From JAFEDN01 sp965651935 (lineage in GTDB: Bacteria > Pseudomonadota > Gammaproteobacteria > Coxiellales > Coxiellaceae), in assembly GCA_965651935.1 (NCBI GenBank), contig CBFGTC010000003.1, positions 79,453 through 143,452 on the forward strand: 64,000 nucleotides of DNA. The letters are read 5' to 3'. A program made the translations under genes and the position numbers. The notes beneath the pieces were generated by a model. It had not been told where the DNA came from. It searched no databases and saw nothing but the letters and a program-made list of their open reading frames with translations. Positions 25,759 to 35,531 of the stretch are shown here, one piece after another (the first letter of the stretch is position 1; every line of letters starts with the position of its first letter).

Positions 25759-26445
25759 TTAGGCCACTTTTCCAGAGGCGTTGAAAATTTTAGTGGTGGC
25801 TAAATAATCCTTAGAAGGGCCATAAGCGTATAACACTGAACCACCCTTCATATAATTAATTAACTTGTCAGACTCTTTAGGGTCTACCGCAAAACAACCC
25901 CAACTGGTACCAGGATGGCCATAAGTTCTAATAAAAGAGCGACTGGCGTAATTCGCCGAATGGACCACTACGCTTCGGGAATAGGCATTATTATTACTGG
26001 CTTCTAAACCTTGGATACGTAAGGAGCGGCCATGCTTGCCGTAATAAACGTTTTGGGTGACAAATACTCCAATGGAGGACTGTAAAGAGTTATTTTTATT
26101 AGAAAAACTTCTCGCCCAAAGACCGTCTTTCCCTGAGTTTTTTCCTTGAGTGACTGGTAAACCCATCAAAATCTTGCCCGTATTTAAATTAATGACATAC
26201 ATCCTGTCTTTAGCACCGGACACGGAGAAATCCACAATAGTCAAAACACTCTTGTTCTTGACTTTATTGTGCAACATGGCCCAATTATAGCCAGCAAAAG
26301 CCATTTGTACCGCTTGAGGACTTAAATTGGTATGATGAGTAATATTATAAGAAAGTTGCAAATAGTTTATTGGAGCTGCTTGTATTGATATACAAAAAGG
26401 CGCCGTTAATAAACCTGAAAGAGCAAAAAGCAAACGTTGTTTCAT
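25759..26445 (-). CDS. Murein L,D-transpeptidase catalytic-domain protein (YkuD_2 type)
   Basis: These enzymes make or trim 3-3 cross-links or attach proteins to peptidoglycan. A signal peptide occupies the first 25 residues (ending near IQA). The catalytic part shows VVVHSANYASRSFIRTYGHPGTSWGCFAVD split over the His and Cys motifs, with the active Cys in SWGCFAVD. I chose the ATG at 26445, preceded by AGAGGT, giving 228 residues. It is divergent from rlmB. Such proteins may stabilise the wall of environmentally resistant Coxiella-like cells, which is only an inference here. Confidence 0.82.
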   Translation of the reverse strand: MKQRLLFALSGLLTAPFCISIQAAPINYLQLSYNITHHTNLSPQAVQMAFAGYNWAMLHNKVKNKSVLTIVDFSVSGAKDRMYVINLNTGKILMGLPVTQGKNSGKDGLWARSFSNKNNSLQSSIGVFVTQNVYYGKHGRSLRIQGLEASNNNAYSRSVVVHSANYASRSFIRTYGHPGTSWGCFAVDPKESDKLINYMKGGSVLYAYGPSKDYLATTKIFNASGKVA

Positions 26446-26512
26446 TAATGTTACCTCTAGGGTTGTCAAATTTTCTCCAACCCTGGAGATAAGATGTTGT
26501 TTTCCTGTACTC

Positions 26513-26529
26513 TATGCATTGAGTGCATA
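26513..26529. promoter_or_regulatory. 17-bp perfect palindrome between ldt and rlmB
   Basis: TATGCA at 26513-26518 and TGCATA at 26524-26529 form a 6-5-6 inverted repeat around TTGAG in the divergent region. A likely -10 box for rlmB, TATAAT, is at 26568-26573, without a good -35. The palindrome could be an operator for either gene. Confidence 0.35.
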
Positions 26530-26592
26530 TTATGTACTATTTGCATAAAAAAGTCAAGTTATTTGAGTATAATAATCATTTGAGGTCAAGCC

Positions 26593-27339
26593 ATGGCTGA
26601 TATAGAATTTTTGTATGGATATCAAGTGCTTAGAGAAATAATACTTCACCAGTCGCAAAGGCTTCAAAGGCTATTTTTGCAACAGCCACGTGGGGATACT
26701 AGGGCGCAGGAGCTGCTACAATGGGCTCAAGGGTCCGGAATACCCGTCGCATGGGTATCTAAAATCGACCTTGATCGCATGGTAGGAGCCGTACATCACC
26801 AGGGAATGGTAGCGCAATGTAGCCGAATGGGTCCTAAATCAGAAAATTGGTTAATGGATTTAGTGGAAGATGGATCTCAAGCGCTATTATTGCTTATTTT
26901 GGATGGTGTTAAAGATCCCCATAATCTAGGGGCGTGCATAAGAACGGCGAATGCTATGGGCGCTGCGGCAGTGGTAATCCCTAAAGACCGCGCTGTGGGG
27001 TTGACTGACGCGGTACATAAAACCGCTTGCGGAGCTACTGCCGTGACTCCCTTAGTTCAGGTGACGAATTTAGCTCGCACATTAAGGGAACTCAAAGAAC
27101 GGCAAATATGGTTAATAGGGTTAGATATGGAAGGGGATCAGGACATTGCCAAACTGGATGCCGGCGCCAGGGTAGGTCTAGTGATGGGCGGGGAGGAAGA
27201 AGGTTTAAGACGTCTGACTCGGGAACAATGTGATTTTCTAGCCCATATTCCGATGCGGGGATCGGTGGATAGTTTAAACGTATCAGTGGCGGCAGCCATT
27301 GCTTTATGGTCGCAAGCGATAAAAATATTTAAAGTTTAA
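26593..27339 (+). CDS. rlmB: 23S rRNA (Gm2251) 2'-O-methyltransferase
   Basis: RlmB methylates the ribose of G2251 in the peptidyl-transferase loop of 23S rRNA. The 248-residue SpoU-type protein has an N-terminal substrate-binding domain and the SPOUT knot motifs: LDGVKDPHNLGACIRTANAMG (split over motif 1), VMGGEEEGL and IPMRGSVDSLNVSVAAAI. GAGGTC precedes the ATG. It stands alone here, whereas E. coli rlmB follows rnr. Confidence 0.94.
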   Translation: MADIEFLYGYQVLREIILHQSQRLQRLFLQQPRGDTRAQELLQWAQGSGIPVAWVSKIDLDRMVGAVHHQGMVAQCSRMGPKSENWLMDLVEDGSQALLLLILDGVKDPHNLGACIRTANAMGAAAVVIPKDRAVGLTDAVHKTACGATAVTPLVQVTNLARTLRELKERQIWLIGLDMEGDQDIAKLDAGARVGLVMGGEEEGLRRLTREQCDFLAHIPMRGSVDSLNVSVAAAIALWSQAIKIFKV

Positions 27340-27374
27340 ACCCGCATTGTGTAAAGAACTCATAAAATGTCAAT

Positions 27375-27545
27375 TTGTTTTTAGATAGCCTTCCCAGCAT
27401 TACAAAAGAAATTTTATATGCTATTTCTAAATTACACAAAGAACATCCTTCAATTGGTTCCTTGGAGTTATATTGCGCGGAAGACGCTATCAATTGCTTC
27501 ACTAAAGCTTTCAATCAGTTAAATTTAAGTCTCGTTAAACTTTGA
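27375..27545 (+). pseudogene. Short open remnant upstream of the effector-like gene
   Basis: An uninterrupted frame of about 56 codons (TTG start at 27375, TGA at 27543-27545) encodes a helix-like stretch including SITKEILYAISKLHKE and CFTKAFNQLNL. There is no ribosome binding site or ATG. Its codon use looks protein-like in a region otherwise empty between rlmB and the next gene, so it may be the tail of a decayed gene. It could equally be chance. The rest of the 334-base gap holds the promoter listed next. Confidence 0.25.
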
Positions 27546-27590
27546 ACCAGAGGCCTTTCAGTTTCATCATACCTAAATCAGGACAGAGAG

Positions 27591-27619
27591 TTGACATTAT
27601 TTTAATGAATTTGTATTCT
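27591..27619 (+). promoter_or_regulatory. Sigma-70-type promoter for the 27.7 kb gene
   Basis: A perfect -35 TTGACA at 27591-27596 is followed by a 17-base spacer and a -10 TATTCT at 27614-27619. Transcription would begin near 27626, about 48 bases before the ATG at 27674, which has a GGGGAGAAG ribosome binding site. This is one of the best promoter matches in the window. Confidence 0.65.
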
Positions 27620-27673
27620 CTTTTTGCATTTTTAATCACTCGTTCTTGGTGATGCAATAAAGGGGAGAAGATT

Positions 27674-29623
27674 ATGACTAAAAAAGACGAAAAATCATCT
27701 TTATGTAATCTAAATAGTATTATAGAAAATAATATAAAATTATTAAAATTACCATCCAGTGACTCTATTAAGCTGATTTTGCAAGACAAAGAGGGCAATG
27801 AAAAATTCAAACTACAATTGCAATTGTTTCTATCTCTAGCTTCACAGGATAGAAATATTATAAACAAAATGTACCCGCTAATTAGAAATAATATAATAAA
27901 AATGCACCAGCTAATAAAGTTATTATATCCTTATTTAAAAAACGCTCCCTTAGAAATTGGTGCGATGATGAAAACAATTTTAGATTATGCTCGAGAACTC
28001 AATAATCTAAAGAAAATTCCATTAATTGATGCGTTGCTTACTTTAGATCATTTTATGTTAATGCGATCTCTAAATTTGTATTATAATAATGATAAAGTGT
28101 CTAAAAATTTGCTTGATGTACAAAGCGATTTTGATGAAAATACACAATATAAACAAATCTTCGATGATAAAATCCTACCTTCTGAATCGATCTATGGTTG
28201 TCATGATCTTGATCATTGGGAATTAGTTGATGAATTGGCAGAGCGATATTTTACGTTAGCTCAAGAATACTACAATCAAGCACAAGCATCGTTAATAATA
28301 AATGAAAAAGAAGGCGTCGAAGCACTCAATGATAAACTGAAGAAATCTTTTTTCATATATCAATATGCTACTAATATTGATTTATCAGCCGTCTCTGAGG
28401 TTCCGATTTATTCTTACCTTGAAAATTTTGAACAAAAAGCTCTAGCAGGAAATAAATCAGTGCCACAATTTAAAGATATGAATAAATTCTCGCAAGATAT
28501 TATCAAGCTATTAATCATGAAATCCTGTGGAACAGCTTTGAAAAGAGGTGATGCTGAAATTCTAAAAAAATTAGTAGTAAAATATGATATTAAAAATGAA
28601 GATTTTTGTCATTACTTAATAAATTCACCCGCGAGGGGGGTTTTTCTAAAAATTGATTTACTAATAACTATGTTATTGGCACCGAAATTAATTAAAGAAA
28701 AATTTTCCAATATAACTCAATCACTCCATGCATTTTTAGATAAGATCCACATCAAAGTTAGACTTGAATCACATATTAATATTTTTAATCCTGAAGACGT
28801 AGAATCATTTTATTTTCTATTAAAAAATCCAAATAATATCAAAAAAAAATTAGAAGATTTTAAACAATATAATGTAATGGAAATCGAAAAATTTTTATTG
28901 ACGTTACATGACAAAATTAAAAAGAGAATTCAATCTCAGCAGAAAATTGTTGATTTTTTTATTAGTCGGCGGTTCTGTACACTTGAATCCCTCTTGTTAA
29001 AAGCATTTGATCACAATAATTTGGATCTAATTATTTATTTAGTTAAAAATCATGAAGTTAATATTAATACAATACTTAAACAACCTGATGAAATATTTTT
29101 TCTGAAGGAAAAAGAGGGTAATTTTATATCTCACCTTATACTCTTTATGCAGAAATCGAAATTGAGAGCAAATATCTTCAACGAATTTGATTTTTTATTT
29201 GAAGAAAATAAATTTGATCCGTGTACACATCATCCTTATTTAGGTCAGAGCAAAGACAAACTCCCCAACATTGATTTTTGGACTCAATTAGCGGTTTCAA
29301 AAGCTTTATTCAACTCTCAATCTCAACAAGAACAATGGGACAATATTTATATTAAAACTTGTCGACTTTTTTTTCCTATAGTTAAAAAACTAATATTAAA
29401 TAATATCAATTTTCCTCAATCATTGTTTGACATTATTTTAGTATATACTTACCCTCAATATAATGAAAAATCACTCGCAAAGCCTAATCTAGATTATCTT
29501 AATCGCTTTATTGGAAAAAGTAATATTCCTGAATTAATAAAAAATGAACTCGCTGACGATAAAAATTCTAGCATCCCAAAAACGGATAATGAGTCAACGT
29601 TAATTCACTATGCCAAACATTAG
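27674..29623 (+). CDS. Large AT-rich effector-like protein, ankyrin-like C-terminal half
   Basis: I do not recognise this 649-residue protein. It has no signal peptide or membrane helix, is mostly helical, and is rich in Lys, Asn, Ile and Leu, with a much lower GC content than neighbouring core genes. Segments such as LESLLLKAFDHNNLDLIIYLVKN, followed by a NINTILKQ turn, look like a diverged ankyrin repeat. It is monocistronic behind a strong promoter and ends one base before the convergent mfd stop. Size, composition and isolation resemble type IV secretion effectors of Legionellales, but no secretion signal was tested. Confidence 0.6.
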   Translation: MTKKDEKSSLCNLNSIIENNIKLLKLPSSDSIKLILQDKEGNEKFKLQLQLFLSLASQDRNIINKMYPLIRNNIIKMHQLIKLLYPYLKNAPLEIGAMMKTILDYARELNNLKKIPLIDALLTLDHFMLMRSLNLYYNNDKVSKNLLDVQSDFDENTQYKQIFDDKILPSESIYGCHDLDHWELVDELAERYFTLAQEYYNQAQASLIINEKEGVEALNDKLKKSFFIYQYATNIDLSAVSEVPIYSYLENFEQKALAGNKSVPQFKDMNKFSQDIIKLLIMKSCGTALKRGDAEILKKLVVKYDIKNEDFCHYLINSPARGVFLKIDLLITMLLAPKLIKEKFSNITQSLHAFLDKIHIKVRLESHINIFNPEDVESFYFLLKNPNNIKKKLEDFKQYNVMEIEKFLLTLHDKIKKRIQSQQKIVDFFISRRFCTLESLLLKAFDHNNLDLIIYLVKNHEVNINTILKQPDEIFFLKEKEGNFISHLILFMQKSKLRANIFNEFDFLFEENKFDPCTHHPYLGQSKDKLPNIDFWTQLAVSKALFNSQSQQEQWDNIYIKTCRLFFPIVKKLILNNINFPQSLFDIILVYTYPQYNEKSLAKPNLDYLNRFIGKSNIPELIKNELADDKNSSIPKTDNESTLIHYAKH

Positions 29624-32600
29624 CTAACACAAGGGATGAGCTGAAATCAAATTGAGTATTTGCATAATCATAGGGATACGCTGATTCGGTTCAGGTTGAG
29701 TCACTTTAAATTTAAGCGTAGTATTATTGACTAGTTGGTAGTTTTTGGGTTGTTTTTGAATCAATTGGATTATTTTTCGCGCATCTACCAGAGGTTTGTC
29801 ATTAAAATAGATATAACCATATTGATCGCTGACATCGAGTTTTGTCACTCCAATTCGTTTGAATTGTAATTTTAGCTGAGCTATAGCAAATAATTGTTGA
29901 GTCGCTTCGGGTAAAGCGCCAAATCGATCTATGATTTCCACCTTTAACTCTTGAATTTCACCCTCGTTAATACAATTCGCCAAACGTTTATACAAAGTTA
30001 AACGAGCGCTGACATCACTTAAATAAAGATCAGGAATAAAGGCGCTTAAATGTAAATTGACTTCTGGCCCTTGTTGTATATCCTGGTCTAAAATAGGATC
30101 TTCTCCTTGTTTTAGAGCCTGGACGGCAGCTTCCAGCATTTCCATGTAAAAAGAAAATCCGACGGCATAGATATGACCACTTTGTTCTTCCCCTAAAAGT
30201 TCACCAGCGCCTCGAATTTCTAAATCATGAGTAGCCAATTGAAACCCCGCGCCTAATTCCTCAAGTTGACATATCGCTTCCAGACGTTTTTCAGCATCTT
30301 TTGTCAGTTTTTTTCCCGCTTCGATGAGTAAATAGGCATAGGCTTGATGGTGAGAGCGGCCTACCCGTCCTCGCAATTGATGGAGTTGCGCAAGACCAAA
30401 GCGATCCGCTCGATTAATTAAAATGGTATTGGCCGTAGGCACGTCAATGCCTGATTCGATAATCGTTGTCGCTACCAATACATTGAAACGCTGATGATAA
30501 AAATCAGCCATGATTTTTTCTAATTGACGCTCGTGCATTTGTCCGTGAGCAACCCCAAAACGAGCCTCAGGCACAATACTTTTCAGTTTTTCCGCCATCG
30601 CCTCGATGGTTTCTACTTCATTGTGTAAAAAATAAAGTTGACCACCGCGCATGGCTTCACGTAACACGGCTTCCCGGATAATGCTGACCTCGTACTCATA
30701 GACAAAAGTTTTGATCGCTAAACGCCGAGCTGGGGGAGTCGCAATGATAGATAAATCGCGAGTGCCAGCTAAAGCCATATTAAGAGTACGAGGAATCGGC
30801 GTAGCCGTTAAAGTTAAAATATCGACATGAGCTCGTAACGCTTTAATTCGATCTTTTTGACGTACTCCGAAGCGATGCTCTTCATCTATGACCAATAAAC
30901 CCAAATCTTTGAAACGAACATTTTCCGATAAAAGCTTATGGGTACCAATGGCAATATCAATCTTGCCTGCTTCTAATCGATTCAAATTTTCCTTGTGTTC
31001 TTTAGACGTTTTCATCCGCGAAAACCCGGTAATTTGTATCGGCCAGTCCGCAAATCGATCCTGAAAATTATGCAAGTGTTGTTCCGCCAGCAAAGTTGTC
31101 GGCACCAATACCGCGACCTGTTTGCCGTCTTGAACTGCTAAAAAGGCAGCTTGCATCGCTACTTCGGTTTTGCCAAACCCCACATCACCGCAAACTAAAC
31201 GGTCCATGCAGCGAGGGGAAATCATGTCTTTAATCACTGCTTCAATCGCTTTAGTTTGGTCTGGAGTTTCTTCAAAAGGAAAGGCGGCGCGAAATTGCAA
31301 AAATTGATGATCAGGCTGCTTAAAGGCATGTCCTTTGGAAGCTTGACGGCGACTATAAACATCCAATAATTCCGCCGCCACGTCTCGAACTTGTTCTGCG
31401 GTTTTGCGTTTAATGGTTTGCCATTGCTTAGTGCCCAGTCTTTGCAAAGGCGCGTTGCTGGAATCGGCGCCCGTATAACGATTAATTTTATGCAAATCGG
31501 TAACTGGGACATAAATCTTATCACCGCCAGCGTATTCCAATTTGAGATATTCACCTTGTTGTCCGCCGGCGCTCATTTGTTCCAAACCCAAATAACGTCC
31601 TACACCATGATCAATATGAACAACAGGAGCCCCGATTTGCAATTCAGTGAGATTGCGGATCATTAACGCCGGATCTTGCCGTGAAGATTTACGTAAACGT
31701 CTTTGCTGAACTTGTTCTCCATATAATTGCGATTCACAAACGAGGACTATTGATGGGTCCTGCAGCCATAAACCCAGATCTAATGGAGCCACGCAAATGC
31801 CATAGTGAGTTTGGGCGTTTAAAAATTCTTGCCAGCCTGAAAATAAATAGGGCTGCAAGTCGATAGTCGCAAATAACTCGAGCAGAATTTCCCGGCGTCC
31901 GGTGGTTTCAGCGCAGAATAAAATACGCGATTTTTCTTGACTTAAAAAACTTTGCAGCGCTTGTAGTGGTTGTTTATTCTTATGCTCAATTGTTAAAACC
32001 GGAGGTTTTTGAGTAACAAAATTATAGTGACCGGCTTTTTCAAGCAAAAAATCAGTGTGACAGTGGATTTGCAAGAATTTTTTCATCCCCGCAAAAACTT
32101 CGGTGGGGGAAAGAAATATTTGATTGGGATCACACAATGGCCGCTGGATATCATGACGTAGCTGTTCATAGCGCGAATTCACTTCTTGATAAAATTTATC
32201 CGCGACTGGCGGTAACGGGTCGCTCAAGACCAGACAGGTTTTTTCCGGTAAATAATCAAAAAAACTATGAAGCTCTGGAAAAAACAAAGGCAAATAATAT
32301 TCAGCTCCAGCCGCTGGCATACCTTCGCTGATATTTTCATAAATAGGGGATTCTTTTGGGTTGCCAGAGAAGCGTGAACGCCAAGCTTGACGAAAATGTT
32401 GAATGGTGTTTTCTGATAAGGGGTATTCTCGCGCTGGAAAAAGATTAATTTTTTCGATTTTATTGATCGAACATTGAGTTTCTGGATCAAAATTACGAAT
32501 TGTTTCTAATTTATCGTCGAACAATTCTAAACGAAACGGGCAGGGGCTGCCCATGGGAAAAATATCCATTATCGAGCCACGAATCGCAAACTCACCGTGC

Positions 32601-33091
32601 TCTAATACTTGATTGACTGAATGATAACCGGCAGCGGTAAGTTGATCGCGGAAATCATGAAAATCTAAATTATCACCACAGCTTAATAAAATTGCATGGG
32701 CTTGAAGATATTCGCGTGGCATTAATCGGTACATTAAAGAAGGCAGGGCGGCAATAACAATGCCTCGTTTCACCCGTAATAAATGATTTAAAACCGTTAA
32801 TCGTTCTGAAATCAAATCAGGATGCGGTGAAAAATGATCGTAGGGTAAGGTTTCCCAATCAGGGAAATGCAAACAAGATAACGTTTCATCAAAGTTAAAA
32901 AAACGGATATCTCTTTCCCAACGCCGAGCCGTTTGAACGTCCGGAGTGACTACCAAAATTAAATTATCTTTACTTCGAATAGCCAAGTTGCTAATGACTA
33001 GGCTGGCGCTGGCGCCATGCAAATTTCCCCAATGCACGCGATTATCGTGAGCTTTAAATTCAGGCAGGTTTAAAAAATTGTAGGTGTTCAT
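29624..33091 (-). CDS. mfd: Transcription-repair coupling factor Mfd
   Basis: Mfd removes RNA polymerase stalled at DNA lesions and recruits UvrA. The 1155-residue protein has the UvrB-like N-terminal region, the polymerase-interaction domain (VVHIDHGVGRYLGLE), the translocase with Walker A CGDVGFGKTEVA and the DEEH box, helicase motifs TATPIPRTLNMAL and QLRGRVGR, and the C-terminal TRCF domain. Length matches E. coli (1148). It ends against the effector-like gene with no space. Confidence 0.97.
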   Translation of the reverse strand: MNTYNFLNLPEFKAHDNRVHWGNLHGASASLVISNLAIRSKDNLILVVTPDVQTARRWERDIRFFNFDETLSCLHFPDWETLPYDHFSPHPDLISERLTVLNHLLRVKRGIVIAALPSLMYRLMPREYLQAHAILLSCGDNLDFHDFRDQLTAAGYHSVNQVLEHGEFAIRGSIMDIFPMGSPCPFRLELFDDKLETIRNFDPETQCSINKIEKINLFPAREYPLSENTIQHFRQAWRSRFSGNPKESPIYENISEGMPAAGAEYYLPLFFPELHSFFDYLPEKTCLVLSDPLPPVADKFYQEVNSRYEQLRHDIQRPLCDPNQIFLSPTEVFAGMKKFLQIHCHTDFLLEKAGHYNFVTQKPPVLTIEHKNKQPLQALQSFLSQEKSRILFCAETTGRREILLELFATIDLQPYLFSGWQEFLNAQTHYGICVAPLDLGLWLQDPSIVLVCESQLYGEQVQQRRLRKSSRQDPALMIRNLTELQIGAPVVHIDHGVGRYLGLEQMSAGGQQGEYLKLEYAGGDKIYVPVTDLHKINRYTGADSSNAPLQRLGTKQWQTIKRKTAEQVRDVAAELLDVYSRRQASKGHAFKQPDHQFLQFRAAFPFEETPDQTKAIEAVIKDMISPRCMDRLVCGDVGFGKTEVAMQAAFLAVQDGKQVAVLVPTTLLAEQHLHNFQDRFADWPIQITGFSRMKTSKEHKENLNRLEAGKIDIAIGTHKLLSENVRFKDLGLLVIDEEHRFGVRQKDRIKALRAHVDILTLTATPIPRTLNMALAGTRDLSIIATPPARRLAIKTFVYEYEVSIIREAVLREAMRGGQLYFLHNEVETIEAMAEKLKSIVPEARFGVAHGQMHERQLEKIMADFYHQRFNVLVATTIIESGIDVPTANTILINRADRFGLAQLHQLRGRVGRSHHQAYAYLLIEAGKKLTKDAEKRLEAICQLEELGAGFQLATHDLEIRGAGELLGEEQSGHIYAVGFSFYMEMLEAAVQALKQGEDPILDQDIQQGPEVNLHLSAFIPDLYLSDVSARLTLYKRLANCINEGEIQELKVEIIDRFGALPEATQQLFAIAQLKLQFKRIGVTKLDVSDQYGYIYFNDKPLVDARKIIQLIQKQPKNYQLVNNTTLKFKVTQPEPNQRIPMIMQILNLISAHPLC

Positions 33092-33154
33092 TGTATGACT
33101 GTGTTGTTAAAGGATAAAATTATGATTAACCATAATAAAGTTTATCAAAAATCA

Positions 33155-33201
33155 CAAGGTAAATGCTTTGATTTTATAAAAATTTAGATGAATTTACCTT
33201 G
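33155..33201 (-). terminator. Stem-loop at the 3' end of mnmA
   Basis: CAAGGTAAAT at 33155-33164 and ATTTACCTTG at 33192-33201 are perfectly complementary over ten pairs around a 27-base AT-rich loop. On the minus strand the hairpin overlaps the mnmA stop codon and is followed by TGATTTTTG. It fits a 3'-end structure of the mnmA transcript; the long loop makes a classic intrinsic terminator uncertain. Confidence 0.4.
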
Positions 33202-34285
33202 AGGCATGGGTAATTGTCGCACCGCCTAAGCAAATTGAAGACTGATAAAAGACAATGGATTGACCTGGTGTAACAGCTCGTTGAGGTTGTTGAAAATGAA
33301 CTCGATATTGACTCTCATTGATCATTTCAAGCGTACAGGGGGTTTCTTGTTGCCGGTAGCGGATTTTAGCAGCGCAGTCGAGTGGAAAAGAAGGCGCAAT
33401 GCTGGCTACCCAATGAATATTTTCACAAATCAATGAATCCGAATAAAGCAAAGGATGATCATGTCCTTGGGCAACAATTAAAACATTTTGGCTCAAGTCT
33501 TTTCCCACCACATACCAGGGATTTTCGGCAGAATGTTTGATTCCACCAATTTTTAAACCTTGACGTTGCCCAATAGTATAAAACATTAAACCGTCGTGCC
33601 GTCCCAGTTCACGGCCTTCCGGTGTTTGCATGCTTCCCGGTTTTGCCAGCATAAATTCATTTAAAAAAGTTTTGAAGCGCCGCTCACCGACAAAGCAAAT
33701 ACCCGTGCTGTCTTTTTTCGCATGGTTTGGCAATTGCGCATTTTTAGCCAATTCTCTCACTTGGGACTTGGGTAAATTTCCCACGGGAAATACACTATTC
33801 TTTAATTCTGCTTGAGCTAAAGTATACAAAAAATAACTTTGATCTTTGTTGGGGTCAGCCCCTTTTAACAGTTGTAACACCCCCTTGTTAGAACGGATTT
33901 GGGCATAATGACCAGTCGCTAAAGCGTCACCGTGTTGAAGAGCGTGCTGCAAAAAAACTTTAAACTTAATTTCTTTATTGCACCAAATATCCGGGTTAGG
34001 GGTGCGGCCAGCGGCAAATTCGTCCAAGCAAAACTGAAATACCCGGTCCCAGTATTCTTTTGCAAAATTCACCACCCGAAATGGGATATTAAGCTTTTCA
34101 CAAACGGCATGGGCATCATTAAGATCTTGCTGAGCATGGCAATAAGGATCGTCATTATCGGTTTCCCAATTTTGCATGTAAACGCCAAGGACTTCGTGGC
34201 CTTGACTTTGCAATAATAAAGCCGACACTGCCGAATCAACTCCGCCAGATAATCCGACTACAATTTTTTTAGAATGATTTCCCAT
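33194..34285 (-). CDS. mnmA: tRNA-specific 2-thiouridylase
   Basis: MnmA puts sulfur on U34 of tRNA-Lys, Glu and Gln using sulfur relayed from IscS. The 363-residue protein has the PP-loop GLSGGVDSAV, CNKEIKFKVF, the ATGHYAQI motif and the STGICFVGERRFKTFL segment, with catalytic Cys in NPDIWCNKEI and CFVGER. It is divergent from tgt, another wobble-base modifier, across a 112-base gap holding an inverted repeat. Confidence 0.96.
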   Translation of the reverse strand: MGNHSKKIVVGLSGGVDSAVSALLLQSQGHEVLGVYMQNWETDNDDPYCHAQQDLNDAHAVCEKLNIPFRVVNFAKEYWDRVFQFCLDEFAAGRTPNPDIWCNKEIKFKVFLQHALQHGDALATGHYAQIRSNKGVLQLLKGADPNKDQSYFLYTLAQAELKNSVFPVGNLPKSQVRELAKNAQLPNHAKKDSTGICFVGERRFKTFLNEFMLAKPGSMQTPEGRELGRHDGLMFYTIGQRQGLKIGGIKHSAENPWYVVGKDLSQNVLIVAQGHDHPLLYSDSLICENIHWVASIAPSFPLDCAAKIRYRQQETPCTLEMINESQYRVHFQQPQRAVTPGQSIVFYQSSICLGGATITHASR

Positions 34286-34293
34286 AAATTTCT

Positions 34294-34325
34294 TTGGTGT
34301 ATTTATTTCGTATATATTACACCAA
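34294..34325. promoter_or_regulatory. 8-bp inverted repeat between mnmA and tgt
   Basis: TTGGTGTA at 34294-34301 and TACACCAA at 34318-34325 are perfect inverted copies separated by 16 AT-rich bases, with ATATAT in the middle. Placed in a divergent promoter region, it may be an operator for one or both tRNA modification genes. No known binding consensus was recognised. Confidence 0.4.
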
Positions 34326-34397
34326 TTGAGGATGAAAAAGAAGCTGAGCCGAAATGTCAGTTGATTTAAAAACCTGAATAGTGTAGTTTATGCAATT

Positions 34398-35531
34398 GTG
34401 AAGACCAAAGATTTGCATTTTGAAGTAACGCATACCGAAGGCCATGCACGCCGTGCGCGCTTGCATTTCCCTCGAGGAACCATTGAAACACCGGCTTTTA
34501 TGCCGGTTGGGACTATTGCTACTGTAAAAGCCTTAACCACTGCGGAAGTCAAAGCGGCAGGGGCCCATGTGGTGTTAGGGAACACCTTCCATCTCATGTT
34601 ACGCCCTGGCCCCGAAGTTATCCAAGCTCATGGTGGCTTGCACAACTTTATGAATTGGCAAGGGCCTATCCTCACCGATTCCGGTGGTTTCCAAGTGTTT
34701 AGTTTAGCGGAGTTACGAGTTTTAACTGAACATGGCGTGCGATTCCGTTCTCCCATTGATGGTAAGATGATTGAGTTAACCCCAGAAAGTTCCATGGAAA
34801 TGCAGCGGATTTTAGATTCCGATATCGTGATGGTTTTGGATGAATGTACTCCTTATCCAACGGATGAAGCTCAAGCTCTTCAATCATTGGAATTAAGCCT
34901 GCGCTGGGCAAAGCGCAGTAAAATAGCTCACGCCGATTCACCTCATGCTTTATTTGGGATTGTCCAGGGGGGAATGTACCCACATCTGCGGCGCCACTCC
35001 TTGACTGAATTATGTGAGATTGAGTTTGACGGTTATGCCATTGGTGGTCTCTCGGTGGGTGAGCCTAAACACTTAATGCGTCATGTATTAGAAGATTTAG
35101 CACCCAATATGCCCACAAATAAACCCCGTTATTTAATGGGCGTAGGGACTCCTGAAGATATTATCCACGCCGTCATGCAAGGAGTAGATATGTTTGACTG
35201 TGTGATGCCTACCCGCAACGCCCGTAATGGCCATTTATTTACCAGTCAAGGTGTGGTGCGCATTCGTAATAGTCAATATCGCAATGACCTGAGTCCTCTC
35301 GATCCAGAATGCGCTTGTGATACATGCCGCTATTACAGCCGTGCCTACCTGCATCATTTATTTAGGAGCAGAGAGATTTTGGGAGCCCGATTGAATTCCG
35401 TGCACAATACCCATTATTATCAACAACTGATGAGAAATTTGCGTCTGGCCATAGAAAACGGTACATTAAGCTTTTTTGTAAACCATTATTTTAAAAAAAC
35501 GACTCGAGGAGTTGAAAATGTCATTAACTAA
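34398..35531 (+). CDS. tgt: Queuine tRNA-ribosyltransferase
   Basis: Tgt swaps guanine 34 in tRNA-Asp, Asn, His and Tyr for the queuosine precursor preQ1. The 377-residue protein shows LTDSGGFQVFSL with the nucleophilic region, the catalytic aspartate of GVDMFDCVMPTRNARNG, and the zinc ligands in CACDTCRYYSRAYLHHLF. The start is GTG at 34398. Its 3' end overlaps the yajC start by 14 bases, heading the conserved tgt-yajC-secD-secF operon. Confidence 0.96.
   Translation: MKTKDLHFEVTHTEGHARRARLHFPRGTIETPAFMPVGTIATVKALTTAEVKAAGAHVVLGNTFHLMLRPGPEVIQAHGGLHNFMNWQGPILTDSGGFQVFSLAELRVLTEHGVRFRSPIDGKMIELTPESSMEMQRILDSDIVMVLDECTPYPTDEAQALQSLELSLRWAKRSKIAHADSPHALFGIVQGGMYPHLRRHSLTELCEIEFDGYAIGGLSVGEPKHLMRHVLEDLAPNMPTNKPRYLMGVGTPEDIIHAVMQGVDMFDCVMPTRNARNGHLFTSQGVVRIRNSQYRNDLSPLDPECACDTCRYYSRAYLHHLFRSREILGARLNSVHNTHYYQQLMRNLRLAIENGTLSFFVNHYFKKTTRGVENVIN

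Noticed and set aside
27535..27867. 110-codon minus-strand frame at the effector-like gene start
   Set aside because: It is antisense to the promoter and coding start of the 649-residue gene and has no supporting signals.
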